DNA of 64,000 nt, from the NCBI RefSeq assembly GCF_005869845.1, contig NZ_VAWF01000001.1, positions 1,364,001 to 1,428,000 of the forward strand, read 5' to 3'. The first letter of the stretch is position 1. Every line of letters starts with the position of its first letter. The notes under the pieces were generated by a model. That model saw only the letters and a list, made by a program, of their open reading frames with translations. It made no database searches and had not been told where the DNA came from. The stretch comes from Fodinibius saliphilus. GTDB lineage: Bacteria > Bacteroidota > Rhodothermia > Balneolales > Balneolaceae. A program made the translations under genes and the position numbers. Shown one piece after another: positions 53,634 through 62,443 of the stretch.

Positions 53634-54839
53634 TTACCTCTTTAATCTTAGCCAAATTAAAAAATAAACTAGTATAATTATATTATTTACCTGTGCACTA
53701 ACTAAAGCATGACCAGCAATTACTCCATGGAGTAAGTAAAAAGAAAGGCCAATCACTAGCACTAAGTCTTGCAAAGATCTTTTTATCAAAAAGTGTTTAA
53801 ATATTTTCCAGAGAAAGAATAGAGGTATTCCAAATGCGGTAAGACAAAAAAGCATACCAAACTTTCCGTAAATGTCAATCAAATCACTTTCTATAATTAA
53901 GAAGTTCCTTTGTGAACCAAATAAGTGTTCAGTTAATGAAAAGTTTTGAATTTGTTCAATACCAAAAGCATAATTTCTAAATCCAAAATTACCACTTGCT
54001 AATTCGGTAATTCGACTTAGAGTATAAGTCAACCCAAGGTCTTGTAAATATTGAACTATATACCAAACTGCTCCTATAAATAGTGCAGTAATTAAAAAAA
54101 TACCTGCTTTGAAACTTGCACTCTTTACCTCTTTTGCAAAGATACTATATCCCATTATTACTATAAAACTTACAGGTATACCTATAAAAAGCGCTTTCGT
54201 ATTAATAAGAAAAGCAGAAAATAAAAAAAGAAGTGATATAACAATTAACTTTGATACTTTGAAACTTTGAAAGCTAATGTTGTAATAAAGAAAAAAACAA
54301 AACGCTATTAATAAGATTAGTCCAGTATCATTTGCTGCCCCATATAAACCAGAAGAAGTGTATAGTTGATGAGAGTAACTTTGGATTCCTAATCCTACAT
54401 AAGTAAAGAAAATAATACCAATAATCACTATAACCCCATAATAATACCCTAAAGTCCATATTTCATTTGTATGGAAATATCTTTTGTATTTATGAATATA
54501 AATAAGACCACCTAATCCAAGATATGGGTAAACTACCTTTAACAAACCGCTAATTTTTGAGATTAAGCTAGTTTGTAATCCTGCAGACAAGCCCAAAAAA
54601 ACTGCACTTAAAACACAAAGCATACCAAGATAAAGGGGGATCAGTGAACTTGATTTGCTTTTTAAACACCAAAGCAAGAAAACAGGTAAGACCACACCTC
54701 CTCGAAAAAGAACCCCAGGTGTTAAAGCACTATAATTCAAAAACTCTGTAAAATATCCCGTACCTAAATCAACAACTGATCCAGCTAAGATAAGTATATA
54801 TGTAAATATTAAGTAAAGTCTTGCCTTATTTTCCTTCAC
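53634..54839 (-). CDS. O-antigen polymerase/ligase-like membrane protein (Wzy candidate)
   Basis: 401 aa, about 11 membrane helices with one larger periplasmic loop (residues 280-330, TLSRITELASGNFGFRNYAF to FLIIESDLIDIYGKFGMLF). The sequence is poorly conserved but has the layout of Wzy/WaaL proteins: short N-terminus, helices in pairs, a loop with Arg and Tyr residues. It is the only such protein in the cluster, so it is the most likely polymerase for the repeat units flipped by Wzx. Confidence 0.8.
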   Translation of the reverse strand: MKENKARLYLIFTYILILAGSVVDLGTGYFTEFLNYSALTPGVLFRGGVVLPVFLLWCLKSKSSSLIPLYLGMLCVLSAVFLGLSAGLQTSLISKISGLLKVVYPYLGLGGLIYIHKYKRYFHTNEIWTLGYYYGVIVIIGIIFFTYVGLGIQSYSHQLYTSSGLYGAANDTGLILLIAFCFFLYYNISFQSFKVSKLIVISLLFLFSAFLINTKALFIGIPVSFIVIMGYSIFAKEVKSASFKAGIFLITALFIGAVWYIVQYLQDLGLTYTLSRITELASGNFGFRNYAFGIEQIQNFSLTEHLFGSQRNFLIIESDLIDIYGKFGMLFCLTAFGIPLFFLWKIFKHFLIKRSLQDLVLVIGLSFYLLHGVIAGHALVSAQVNNIIILVYFLIWLRLKR

Positions 54840-54926
54840 AAAAAATTAGCATTTTTTTCTTTTTATACCTGTTGTATAGAGTGGATAATTATTTACTTCG
54901 AATGAGAAATATCTGGATTTAAATAT

Positions 54927-55766
54927 TTAAGATATTTCTTCTCTTATTATTGTCGGATGTTCTTCTTTCTGAATTTCCTTAAATTTATATTCATTAAAAT
55001 TTGGTTTTTCATATTGTCTATCTCCGAGTTCGTAAGCCTCAGCTAATCTCCCAGATCTATCAAATTTATAATGAAAATAATTTCCTAAATGATATGAATT
55101 AGTGTTCTCTTCATAAATCTTTTTCTTTAACCCTTCAAAAAAAACTATTCTTCTAGTAGGTATAAAAAACGTATCTTCTAAAATTCTATGAGGCATATTG
55201 CTACGCTTCCTATGTTCATAGTCTTCAGTATACCTGCTAAATGATTCAAAAAATGTTAGTTCATTGGCTGTCAATAAATTATATTCTTCATATTTATCAA
55301 TATTGTTGAAATTCTCAATCATATTATCACTATAAAATTGATCACAATCATAAGTAGTCACCCAATTACCAACCTTCCATAAACCAGACACCGTAGCCAT
55401 ATAATTAAAGGTTAACGCCTGATTAACCCTGTAGTTTGAATATTGGTACAAACTCAACAATATATACCAATATGGATAAATGAACTTATTAAAATGCTCA
55501 TCATTACTTAAAATTTTCAACAAGGTTTGTGGATATTTTAAAAAACTCACCCTTATTGGATCTACTAATTTATAATTTTCATTTTGCCTCACCTCTTGTT
55601 TTATCCTTTGATAAGTACCATCCGTACTATGTTTTGGTTTATCCATATCAAAACAACCATCACATAAAATTGCCTCATCCGGATTTAGTTTTTTTAATTG
55701 TTTTAAGGATAAATCAATCCATTCTTTTTCGTTCCAAAAACAGGCAAAAACTATTAGCTTACTCAT
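54927..55766 (-). CDS. GT2-like protein of unknown specificity
   Basis: 279 aa. The start LIVFACFWNEKEWIDLSLKQL and the segment DEAILCDGCFDMDKPKHSTD (a nucleotide-site-like acidic pair) point to a GT-A-type fold. A DCDQF motif (VTTYDCDQFYSDNMIENF) near residue 147 can serve as a DxD metal site. No membrane helix. Aromatic-rich throughout. I do not recognise a named family. A glycosyltransferase adding one residue of the repeat unit is the simplest reading. Confidence 0.6.
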   Translation of the reverse strand: MSKLIVFACFWNEKEWIDLSLKQLKKLNPDEAILCDGCFDMDKPKHSTDGTYQRIKQEVRQNENYKLVDPIRVSFLKYPQTLLKILSNDEHFNKFIYPYWYILLSLYQYSNYRVNQALTFNYMATVSGLWKVGNWVTTYDCDQFYSDNMIENFNNIDKYEEYNLLTANELTFFESFSRYTEDYEHRKRSNMPHRILEDTFFIPTRRIVFFEGLKKKIYEENTNSYHLGNYFHYKFDRSGRLAEAYELGDRQYEKPNFNEYKFKEIQKEEHPTIIREEIS

Positions 55767-55843
55767 TCGTAACTTTATACTTTTTTAAAAATAAATACTA
55801 AAAGAAAGGGTTAATAAACTTCAAACATCTTAAAATTGAATAA

Positions 55844-56746
55844 CTAAATGTATCTTGGGCTAACTTTCATATACACATTTTTCAAACTCTTTCTGGGGAT
55901 TTCCTTTAATGCTGAACCTAAAACACTCCTTAAACCTACTTCATTTAGATAAATCTTATATCTCTTTAACCAGTTTGCCCAATTCTTTTTTAAATCATTG
56001 AACACTTTTTGTTTACCAGGATATTCATTTTCAAATATCTGATATAGTGTTTCTTTGTCATTACTATAAAGATCTGGAGATGCTTCATTTCTAATTACAT
56101 AATCAGCCCCAAATAATATAATTCCACGTATTACATCTCTCTTAATGTAATATTGATGCCAAATATTAGAAAGAAGTTTGAACTGCATTCTTGAACTTAA
56201 AAAGCTAAAACCAACTCTATCAGTTTGCAAAAGCTTTAAAGCTCTATGATAACCAAATCTAAAAGCTTGATTCTTAGATGGATTAGGGCTATGTACAACC
56301 AAAGGTGCGGGTTCATTATGAGTATAAAATTTTTTCCCGGGGACTTTAGGACTTGGATCAACAAACAAATTCTCATCGTTTTTAGTCCAAGTGGCACGAT
56401 TACTAAAGATGTGCAATCCATCAATTATTGAATTAGAAGCCCAATCTTTTACCCCCAGTAATGCATGATCTAAATGTTTATAATTTTGGAAAGTACCAAC
56501 AATCTTGGATAGTGACTGTTCACTCATAAAAACCATGTCAGCATCAAGCTTTACAAACAGATCGTAATTTTCTGCCTCGTCCATAAACTTTCTATAAAGC
56601 GTTTCATGGGCTTTTTTATTGGGTAGATTTTTATAAACAACATGATCCCAATTTGTAAAAACCTGATCTTGCAGGGAATCTTTACACTGTCTAAATTCAT
56701 TTTCACCAGAAAATAATGTCCCTACTAACACTCTCATATCAGTCAA
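55844..56746 (-). CDS. GT2-like glycosyltransferase of unknown specificity
   Basis: 300 aa. RVLVGTLFSGENEFRQCKDS opens a GT-A domain, and LFVKLDADMVFMSEQSLSKI near residue 65 supplies the DAD metal motif. The conserved 'QVFTNWDHVV' resembles the GT2 segment Q.....W..V. The start ATG overlaps the deacetylase stop by 4 nt (ATGA), so translation is coupled. The C-terminal third is basic and lacks membrane helices. Confidence 0.7.
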   Translation of the reverse strand: MTDMRVLVGTLFSGENEFRQCKDSLQDQVFTNWDHVVYKNLPNKKAHETLYRKFMDEAENYDLFVKLDADMVFMSEQSLSKIVGTFQNYKHLDHALLGVKDWASNSIIDGLHIFSNRATWTKNDENLFVDPSPKVPGKKFYTHNEPAPLVVHSPNPSKNQAFRFGYHRALKLLQTDRVGFSFLSSRMQFKLLSNIWHQYYIKRDVIRGIILFGADYVIRNEASPDLYSNDKETLYQIFENEYPGKQKVFNDLKKNWANWLKRYKIYLNEVGLRSVLGSALKEIPRKSLKNVYMKVSPRYI

Positions 56747-57585
56747 TTTCCTAACTGTTTTAATAGGTTCTTAATTTCAATTCGGGGTAGGGCCATTAAG
56801 TTCGGTCTTCTTTTTATAAGTCTCTTTTTGGTGGTAAAGCCATACTTAAATCCAGAAAGCCTAGCCAAATTCCTTACGACAAAGTTATTTGCACCATAGG
56901 GATAAGAAAAGTGGTAAATCTTGTGACCCAGTTTTTCCTCAATTCTTTTTTTTGATTTGCGCATCTCATAATAGACCGTCCACATTGATTGTTCTGTTAA
57001 TACTGGATGAGTGATAGTATGTGCTCCAATCGTTATTAAAGGGTTTTCATCAAGCCTAACAATCTCATCCCAGGATAGAAATCTTTCTGTTTGACAGGAT
57101 CTTCTTTTGTAATTGTTTAGTTCTGCCAACTCATTCATGAACCTTTCTTTTTCCTCAAAAGTACTTTTCTTTAGAGGTTCACGTAACCGGTTATATACTT
57201 GTACTTTACGCTCCTCATTTTTTAATGACACTTCAGAAATGTCTCTTAATCTAAGACTATCAAACTTTTCAATTGCTTGGGCCAACTCAATTTCATAAGG
57301 ATACGCCTCTCTATCAATGAAACCAGTTGTAATAAATATAATTGCTTTTGCATTATATTTCTCTAGCAGTGGTAAAGCCTCTAGGTTATTTCTATAGCCA
57401 TCATCAAAGGTTATAAGTTTCCCTTTATCATTTTCGATATCAAAATTATTTACAGTATTTTGATAATCAGACCTGTGTTTTAAATATTTTTCTAACTCTT
57501 GAGAAGTAACACTATATAACTTTTGCGGACCCAAAAAAATATCCAAATCATTTATTATATGATGGAACATAGAAACTTCTATCAT
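56743..57585 (-). CDS. Polysaccharide deacetylase (CE4/NodB-type)
   Basis: 280 aa from ATG at 57583-57585. A longer frame from TTG 57642 exists, but it overlaps the upstream sulfotransferase by 32 nt and its first 19 residues look non-conserved. CE4 motifs are intact: LITFDDGYRNN (catalytic Asp plus metal Asp), GAHTITHPVLT (two metal His) and FSYPYGANN. There is no signal peptide, so it acts in the cytoplasm or on a lipid-linked intermediate. Deacetylation of a HexNAc would free an amine. The adjacent gene is a sulfotransferase and the GT2 gene below is coupled by ATGA. Confidence 0.88.
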   Translation of the reverse strand: MIEVSMFHHIINDLDIFLGPQKLYSVTSQELEKYLKHRSDYQNTVNNFDIENDKGKLITFDDGYRNNLEALPLLEKYNAKAIIFITTGFIDREAYPYEIELAQAIEKFDSLRLRDISEVSLKNEERKVQVYNRLREPLKKSTFEEKERFMNELAELNNYKRRSCQTERFLSWDEIVRLDENPLITIGAHTITHPVLTEQSMWTVYYEMRKSKKRIEEKLGHKIYHFSYPYGANNFVVRNLARLSGFKYGFTTKKRLIKRRPNLMALPRIEIKNLLKQLGN

Positions 57586-57610
57586 TACACATTCTTTTAA
57601 CGGCTGTTGC

Positions 57611-58465
57611 TCATTTTCGCCAATGAACAAGATCCCAACCAATTAACTTTTCTAAGCGTTGAATTTCTGGCTCAATCATCTCGAGTAGTTCAGAACGTAA
57701 TTCAGGTGAAATACCTTTTTCATATTCATCTTTATCCTTTAAAATTTTTCCCAGATATGGTGTCTGCTCTAATTTTCTAGCAACAATATCTAAATTCAAT
57801 TTGCGTAATCCCCCACCAATAAAAGAATCTCTTAAACTAGTCTTTAAATGTAGCCATCCTTGGTTTATAGGTGTCTGTTTACCAGAAGCTATATTAACCT
57901 TTTTGTCCAAGAAACTTGGTTTAAAGTTTTTATCAACTTCTAAAAAAGAAAGTATGGACTTTAAATAATTTTCTGGGTCTTTTTTAAGATCTCGAAAATC
58001 TAAAAAAAGAAATTGATCCTCATTAAAATATTGAAGGTATCTTTCAATATGTTCTGCGTATAGCCCCGGTTCAATCCAAGAGGAATACAAGTCATAATTT
58101 TCTAATACTTCACTGAATTCAAAAGCAATTTTTTGCTTTTTTTTCTCATGCCAATAATGAGAAAAAGCGCGATCAATTGGATGCCGCAAACAAACAATAA
58201 ACTTCGCTTTAGGATAATCATCAGCTATTCGACGAGGTGCCCAAGGTGATCTAATGTAGGATGGAGTAGGGTCTATTACTATTTTTTTTGAATTTTGTTT
58301 TTGAAAAAATGAAGCATACCACTCTTTGCCATTATTAAAATACATATCATAATAATGAATAGAATCATTATTAGGTACTAAAACCTCATTATGTTCTTTT
58401 AAACATTTATAAACCCATGTTGTGGCAGATTTCTGAGGACCTATATGAAAAACATCAATTTCCAT
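57611..58465 (-). CDS. PAPS-dependent sulfotransferase (copy B)
   Basis: 284 aa. The 5'-phosphosulfate loop HIGPQKSATTWVYKCLKEH (residues 7-25) has the 'IGPQK..TT' form seen in heparan N-sulfotransferase domains. The 3'-phosphate site is KFIVCLRHPIDRAFSHYWHE near residue 90. A further conserved YLQYFNEDQFLFLDFRDLKK segment follows. It differs clearly from copy A, which has GMPRSGTK. Immediately downstream is the CE4 deacetylase, upstream the Wzx gene overlaps by 11 nt. Confidence 0.88.
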   Translation of the reverse strand: MEIDVFHIGPQKSATTWVYKCLKEHNEVLVPNNDSIHYYDMYFNNGKEWYASFFQKQNSKKIVIDPTPSYIRSPWAPRRIADDYPKAKFIVCLRHPIDRAFSHYWHEKKKQKIAFEFSEVLENYDLYSSWIEPGLYAEHIERYLQYFNEDQFLFLDFRDLKKDPENYLKSILSFLEVDKNFKPSFLDKKVNIASGKQTPINQGWLHLKTSLRDSFIGGGLRKLNLDIVARKLEQTPYLGKILKDKDEYEKGISPELRSELLEMIEPEIQRLEKLIGWDLVHWRK

Positions 58466-59894
58466 TTTGGAATGTTAAATATTTATTAAAATTACTGATT
58501 AACCTTCTTAGAAAATCTCTCTCTGAGTATAACAAAGAAACAAGAATTAATAATAATACAGAAGTTGTAATAACAATATTGAAAATCATAAAACCCCTAA
58601 ACAACAAAATAACTACTGCAAAAAAAGTATGTATTGTTAAACTTATAGAATAAGTTTTAACTCCATCTTTATATAGGATAAGAAAAGAAGTTATTATATT
58701 GGTAACCCCAAAAGATACCAACATTGCAACTGCTGCCCCATCTGACCCTAAAATAGGAATGAGCCAATAATTTAATCCAATGTTAATGATAAGAACTAAT
58801 ATAGTTGTATAAAGAGTTAAGTTTGAATAACCAGCGATATTAAGATACCCCCCTGACATTCCAAAACTTGTTGTCAAAAGGTATGTGGAACACAAAATCA
58901 TCAAAGTCGAGTATGAATTCCCATATTCACCAAATAATTCTAATATTTGATATCCGAATAATGTAAAGACAATTGCTCCACAAAATGAGCAAGATAATGT
59001 CAAAATTCTACTATAGTGATACTCCTCATGAATTGATGCAAAATCTTGATTGCTCAAGAAATTACCTATTCTGGGTGTTAAAATTTTATTATTAATACCG
59101 TGTGCTAAATATAGGATAAATGCTAACTTCGAAGCTATTACGTATTCAGCAACTTGTGTACTAGTAGCAAGAATACCCATCATTAAAATATCCGCATACT
59201 TAACTGTTTTGCTAATACCAGTAGTAATAGCTAATTGCCCAGCATATTTAAAATCCCAAAGTGTTAAAACAGACCCTTTATTAACTCTAAAGAGATTTAA
59301 AGGAGTCATTATATATCGAACAGTTAATGGCAAAAATTCACTAAGCAAAATAGCTCCAACAACTACATAAATATTGGGCCAAATCAGCCAGCAAATACAT
59401 AAAAAACATACTTTCGCAATGGCCGGAAGCATTTCATAGTATAATATTGATTCAGCAATGAGCTGTCGAGCTCTAAACCACGCATCATAAATACCATGCA
59501 GAGCTTTAAGCGGAATTAATAAAGTCAACCCAACTATCCAAAAGCTATTTTCTAAGCCGCTCCATATAAATGCTACGCCAACCACGATCAAACTAACCAA
59601 ACTACTAGACATGAGGCTATATTTTAGCAGCTTCCCTGCTAAACTCTCTCCCTCCAAACTTTCGGGTGGTGCATCAATCCTTGAAAGACGATACATAGCA
59701 ATATGTTGAAAGCCTGCTGATCCTAAAATCAGCAAAATACTTATCAGAGAAAAGGCGAATTCATAATTCCCATATGCTTCCTTTGTAAGTACCTGATTAA
59801 GAATCCAAACACTAACAAAAGCTGAAACTTTTGTTACAATTGTAGAAATAAAGGCTGTACTTGACGAGCGGAAGTAGATCCTAAATTTACTCAC
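58455..59894 (-). CDS. Oligosaccharide flippase (Wzx candidate)
   Basis: 479 aa, 12-14 membrane helices, MATE/MVF-type flippase fold. It starts FRIYFRSSSTAFISTIVTKV, with the family-typical AYGNYEFAFSLISIL near residue 45 and ALHGIYDAWFRARQLIAES near 140. It moves the undecaprenyl-linked repeat unit to the periplasm. Only one flippase is present. It follows the epimerase gene by 8 nt and overlaps sulfotransferase B by 11 nt. Confidence 0.92.
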   Translation of the reverse strand: MSKFRIYFRSSSTAFISTIVTKVSAFVSVWILNQVLTKEAYGNYEFAFSLISILLILGSAGFQHIAMYRLSRIDAPPESLEGESLAGKLLKYSLMSSSLVSLIVVGVAFIWSGLENSFWIVGLTLLIPLKALHGIYDAWFRARQLIAESILYYEMLPAIAKVCFLCICWLIWPNIYVVVGAILLSEFLPLTVRYIMTPLNLFRVNKGSVLTLWDFKYAGQLAITTGISKTVKYADILMMGILATSTQVAEYVIASKLAFILYLAHGINNKILTPRIGNFLSNQDFASIHEEYHYSRILTLSCSFCGAIVFTLFGYQILELFGEYGNSYSTLMILCSTYLLTTSFGMSGGYLNIAGYSNLTLYTTILVLIINIGLNYWLIPILGSDGAAVAMLVSFGVTNIITSFLILYKDGVKTYSISLTIHTFFAVVILLFRGFMIFNIVITTSVLLLILVSLLYSERDFLRRLISNFNKYLTFQNGN

Positions 59895-59902
59895 TTAAGT
59901 AC

Positions 59903-60901
59903 CTATGACAATCTTATATTTTCCTCTTTGTATAATTTGTACCACTTAACGAAATTATACAGCCCGTTATGTAAATCATAACTTGGTCTATAGTCAAGCA
60001 TTTGCTCGGCCTTTGAAATATCTGCCCATGTCTGTCTTACATCACCAGGAACTTCCGGAGCATGGGTTTTATCCGCTTCAATACCAGAGGCCTCCTCAAG
60101 GGCTTCTACCAACTCCAAGAGCTGTATCGTTCGATTATTGCCCAAGTTGATAATTTCATACATGCTATCATCATAAGAAATAGCAGCCATCACCCCATCT
60201 ATAATATCATCAATATAGGTATAATCACGCCGGCTGCTGCCATCACCATAAAGCGTAATCTGCTCTCCATCACTCATCAGCCGTAGAAATTTATGGATCG
60301 CTAAGTCCGGCCGCTGCCGAGGACCATACACCGTAAAAAAGCGAAGGGCCAAAAATCGCATATCATAGAGTTCGCTATAGACATGCCCCATCAACTCCCC
60401 ACTTACTTTCGTGCTGGCATACGGGCTAATAGGCTTTAGCACGTGATCATCCTCCGACCACGGCACATTTTCATTGGTACCATATACACTACTGGAAGAC
60501 GCAAACACAAACTGTTTGACGTCCCGCTCCTTGGCAAATTCCAGCATGTTTTGCGTCCCCATCACGTTTACTTCCTGGAACCCCACCGGGTCTTTTACCG
60601 AGGGGCGTACCCCCGCCTTCGCTGCCAAGTGTACAATCACATCTATATCTTCAGTAATTTTTTCACGAAGCGCATCAAGATTTCGGATATCTTCTTCCAC
60701 CAGCCAGTAGTTCTCGTGTTTCCGGTGCTCGCGAATGTTGTTTTCTTTGATGGTGCGATCGTAGTAGGGATCAAAGTTATCTACACAGATTACATTGTCA
60801 CCCTGCTCAATTAGCCTATCGACCAAATGAGAACCAATAAAGCCTGCTCCGCCTGTGACGAGGACAGTTTTTGATGAATGATTTGTATCAGTGCTTGACA
60901 A
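59903..60901 (-). CDS. NAD-dependent epimerase, probably UDP-glucuronate 4-epimerase
   Basis: 332 aa SDR. Glycine motif TGGAGFIGSHLVDRL near residue 16, acidic NAD ribose site VDNFDPYYDRTIKENN (the NFDPYYD form is typical of UDP-glucuronate epimerases), HLAAKAGVRPSVKDP, catalytic SSSSVYG then SPYASTKVSGE (Tyr-x3-Lys), RFFTVYGPRQRPDLAI and the C-terminal DVRQTWADISKA. It probably makes UDP-galacturonate, so the polymer likely contains uronic acid. First of the tightly packed biosynthesis genes after Wzz. Confidence 0.9.
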   Translation of the reverse strand: MSSTDTNHSSKTVLVTGGAGFIGSHLVDRLIEQGDNVICVDNFDPYYDRTIKENNIREHRKHENYWLVEEDIRNLDALREKITEDIDVIVHLAAKAGVRPSVKDPVGFQEVNVMGTQNMLEFAKERDVKQFVFASSSSVYGTNENVPWSEDDHVLKPISPYASTKVSGELMGHVYSELYDMRFLALRFFTVYGPRQRPDLAIHKFLRLMSDGEQITLYGDGSSRRDYTYIDDIIDGVMAAISYDDSMYEIINLGNNRTIQLLELVEALEEASGIEADKTHAPEVPGDVRQTWADISKAEQMLDYRPSYDLHNGLYNFVKWYKLYKEENIRLS

Positions 60902-60940
60902 AATTTGTTTTATCTAATTTCCAATTCCGGTTTTTAAACA

Positions 60941-61030
60941 TCCCTCCTCGCCTTCGGGGGTACCCCCTTCGTAGGGAGAGTTACAGATCCTGAAACAAAA
61001 CCCGTCCCGACACATCGGGGGTCAGGATAA
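60941..61030. repeat. GC-rich hairpin and dispersed short hairpin between wzz and the epimerase gene
   Basis: CGCCTTCGGGGG-TA-CCCCCTTCG-type palindrome at about 60947-60975, then AGATCCTGA...TCAGGATAA at 60984-61029 with a nested CCCGTCCCGA/TCGGGGG arm. The second belongs to the same short-hairpin family as 25483 and 63761. They lie inside the operon in a 172-nt spacer and could affect read-through. Confidence 0.55.
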
Positions 61031-61073
61031 CACTTTATTAAAAACTTTAGACTTAAAGCGTTCTACTTAATAC

Positions 61074-62288
61074 TTACGACTCTAACCGCACTTGCTCATG
61101 CTTCCACCAATTTTCAATCAGTACCCAACCCAGACTTACAATCCCCCCCAGCATTCCGGATACAATCAAAATAAGAAGACCTGAAGTATTATCATTTAAC
61201 GGAACGCTCACCGGCTGCAATACCGAAAGCACCGGCGTTTCCTCTTGCAGGTCTAATTTCGCCTGCTCCTGTCGTTGTGAAAGAGAATTGTAAAGATTGA
61301 ACGTCAGGTCATATTGTGATTGCAATTCCTGCTCGCGGCTCTGTGCCTTGGCTGTCGCCAGGTTCAGGTTGCTGTCACGAAATTCCGCCAAACGTTGCTG
61401 CGCCTCTTCAAAACGCTTGCGGGCTTCCTCTACCTGCTCCTGTACAAACTGTAGATTCTGTCGCGCTTTCTGGGTTCGGTATTCTTTCACTTGCTCCTTA
61501 AGCAAAGTAATAGCAACACGACCGATTTCTGCGGCAGCCTGTGGATCGGGAAATTCCGAGGTTAGTGTTAAAATACCCGTTTCCTGGTCCACTGATATGG
61601 ATAATCGTTCCCGCAGCGTTTTTACCGTTTCCATCTGCTCTCTATTCAGTCTTAATACTGAATCGCGATCCACTTTTTTTGGCAACGGGTTTATATCCTG
61701 TTCTTCCGACTTAAAAAGCCCGATAATCTGTCCGGGCAAGCCTATGGTAAACTGCTTGACATATCCTAATATCGAAGGAGAATGAATATTCGTAAAAAAG
61801 TCATACACCGTAGCTGTCGTATCATACCTAGAAAAGTGGACTTCCGTATTCATCAGCTCCACCTGGTAGGGCAGGCTCTGTACGATATTCGGATAGAGCT
61901 GCGGGGGGATCGTTCCTTCTTGTCCCCCGCTCAATTGACTACCGCTGATTCCCAGCATACCCCCGTACTGCTGCAACAAACCGCTTGCCCCGCTTTGGGC
62001 AGATTGCATTTCCGGCATCATCGTAGCAGAGGTGGAGTATTCTTTGGGGCTGAATAGGGCGATGAAAAGTCCCAGCACCAAAAAAGCCCCGGTAATTTTT
62101 ATAATTTTCATACGGGCATCCCAGAAGGTCTGTGCCAGTTCTATGAGGTCAATTTCATCTTCTTCAATGGGCTGATAGCCGTATTCGGGCGGCTGTCCGT
62201 AATAGCCTTGGGGTGATGGATTGTGAGACTGTTGCCCTTTCTGGGGCTTGGGGTCGTGATGATCGTTATGTGGCTTATCTTTGCTCAG
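61074..62288 (-). CDS. Wzz-like chain-length regulator (non-canonical start)
   Basis: Frame runs from a stop at 62298-62300 down to 61074. The first ATG (62109-62111) would give 345 aa, but the frame upstream encodes EEDEIDLIELAQTFWDARMK, the N-terminal motif expected before the first helix of Bacteroidota Wzz proteins. Translation must begin earlier, and no ATG, GTG or TTG is available. CTG at 62286-62288 (404 aa) is one candidate. Helix 1 is IIKITGAFLVLGLFIALFS, the periplasmic coiled coil spans about residues 210-350, and helix 2 is SGLLILIVSGMLGGIVSLGW. No kinase domain. It sets polymer length with Wzy. Confidence 0.8.
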   Translation of the reverse strand: MSKDKPHNDHHDPKPQKGQQSHNPSPQGYYGQPPEYGYQPIEEDEIDLIELAQTFWDARMKIIKITGAFLVLGLFIALFSPKEYSTSATMMPEMQSAQSGASGLLQQYGGMLGISGSQLSGGQEGTIPPQLYPNIVQSLPYQVELMNTEVHFSRYDTTATVYDFFTNIHSPSILGYVKQFTIGLPGQIIGLFKSEEQDINPLPKKVDRDSVLRLNREQMETVKTLRERLSISVDQETGILTLTSEFPDPQAAAEIGRVAITLLKEQVKEYRTQKARQNLQFVQEQVEEARKRFEEAQQRLAEFRDSNLNLATAKAQSREQELQSQYDLTFNLYNSLSQRQEQAKLDLQEETPVLSVLQPVSVPLNDNTSGLLILIVSGMLGGIVSLGWVLIENWWKHEQVRLES

Positions 62289-62443
62289 CTTTGTTCTGTA
62301 TTAGTAATTTGTATTCTAATTTCTGATCAATAAAACGTTATTCGATTGTATTCAGGATTAAGGTTGAGGTTTAGGTTGAGAAAACCCTCAGCCTTAACCT
62401 TAATCTAAACCTTAACTTTAACACTTAACCTGAGCCTTAATAC
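62289..62443. repeat. GGTTGA/GGTTTA-type inverted repeat
   Basis: At about 62352-62440, GGATTAAGGTTGAGG and following hexamer-like units are followed by the complementary series CCTCAGCCTTAACCTTAAT, TAAACCTTAAC and so on, forming a long imperfect hairpin. A related block flanks the other side of the four-helix-bundle gene at 62808-62873. Confidence 0.7.

Noticed and set aside
57586-57642. Longer TTG-started form of the deacetylase
   Set aside because: It overlaps the sulfotransferase by 32 nt and its extra 19 residues look like the neighbour read in another frame.
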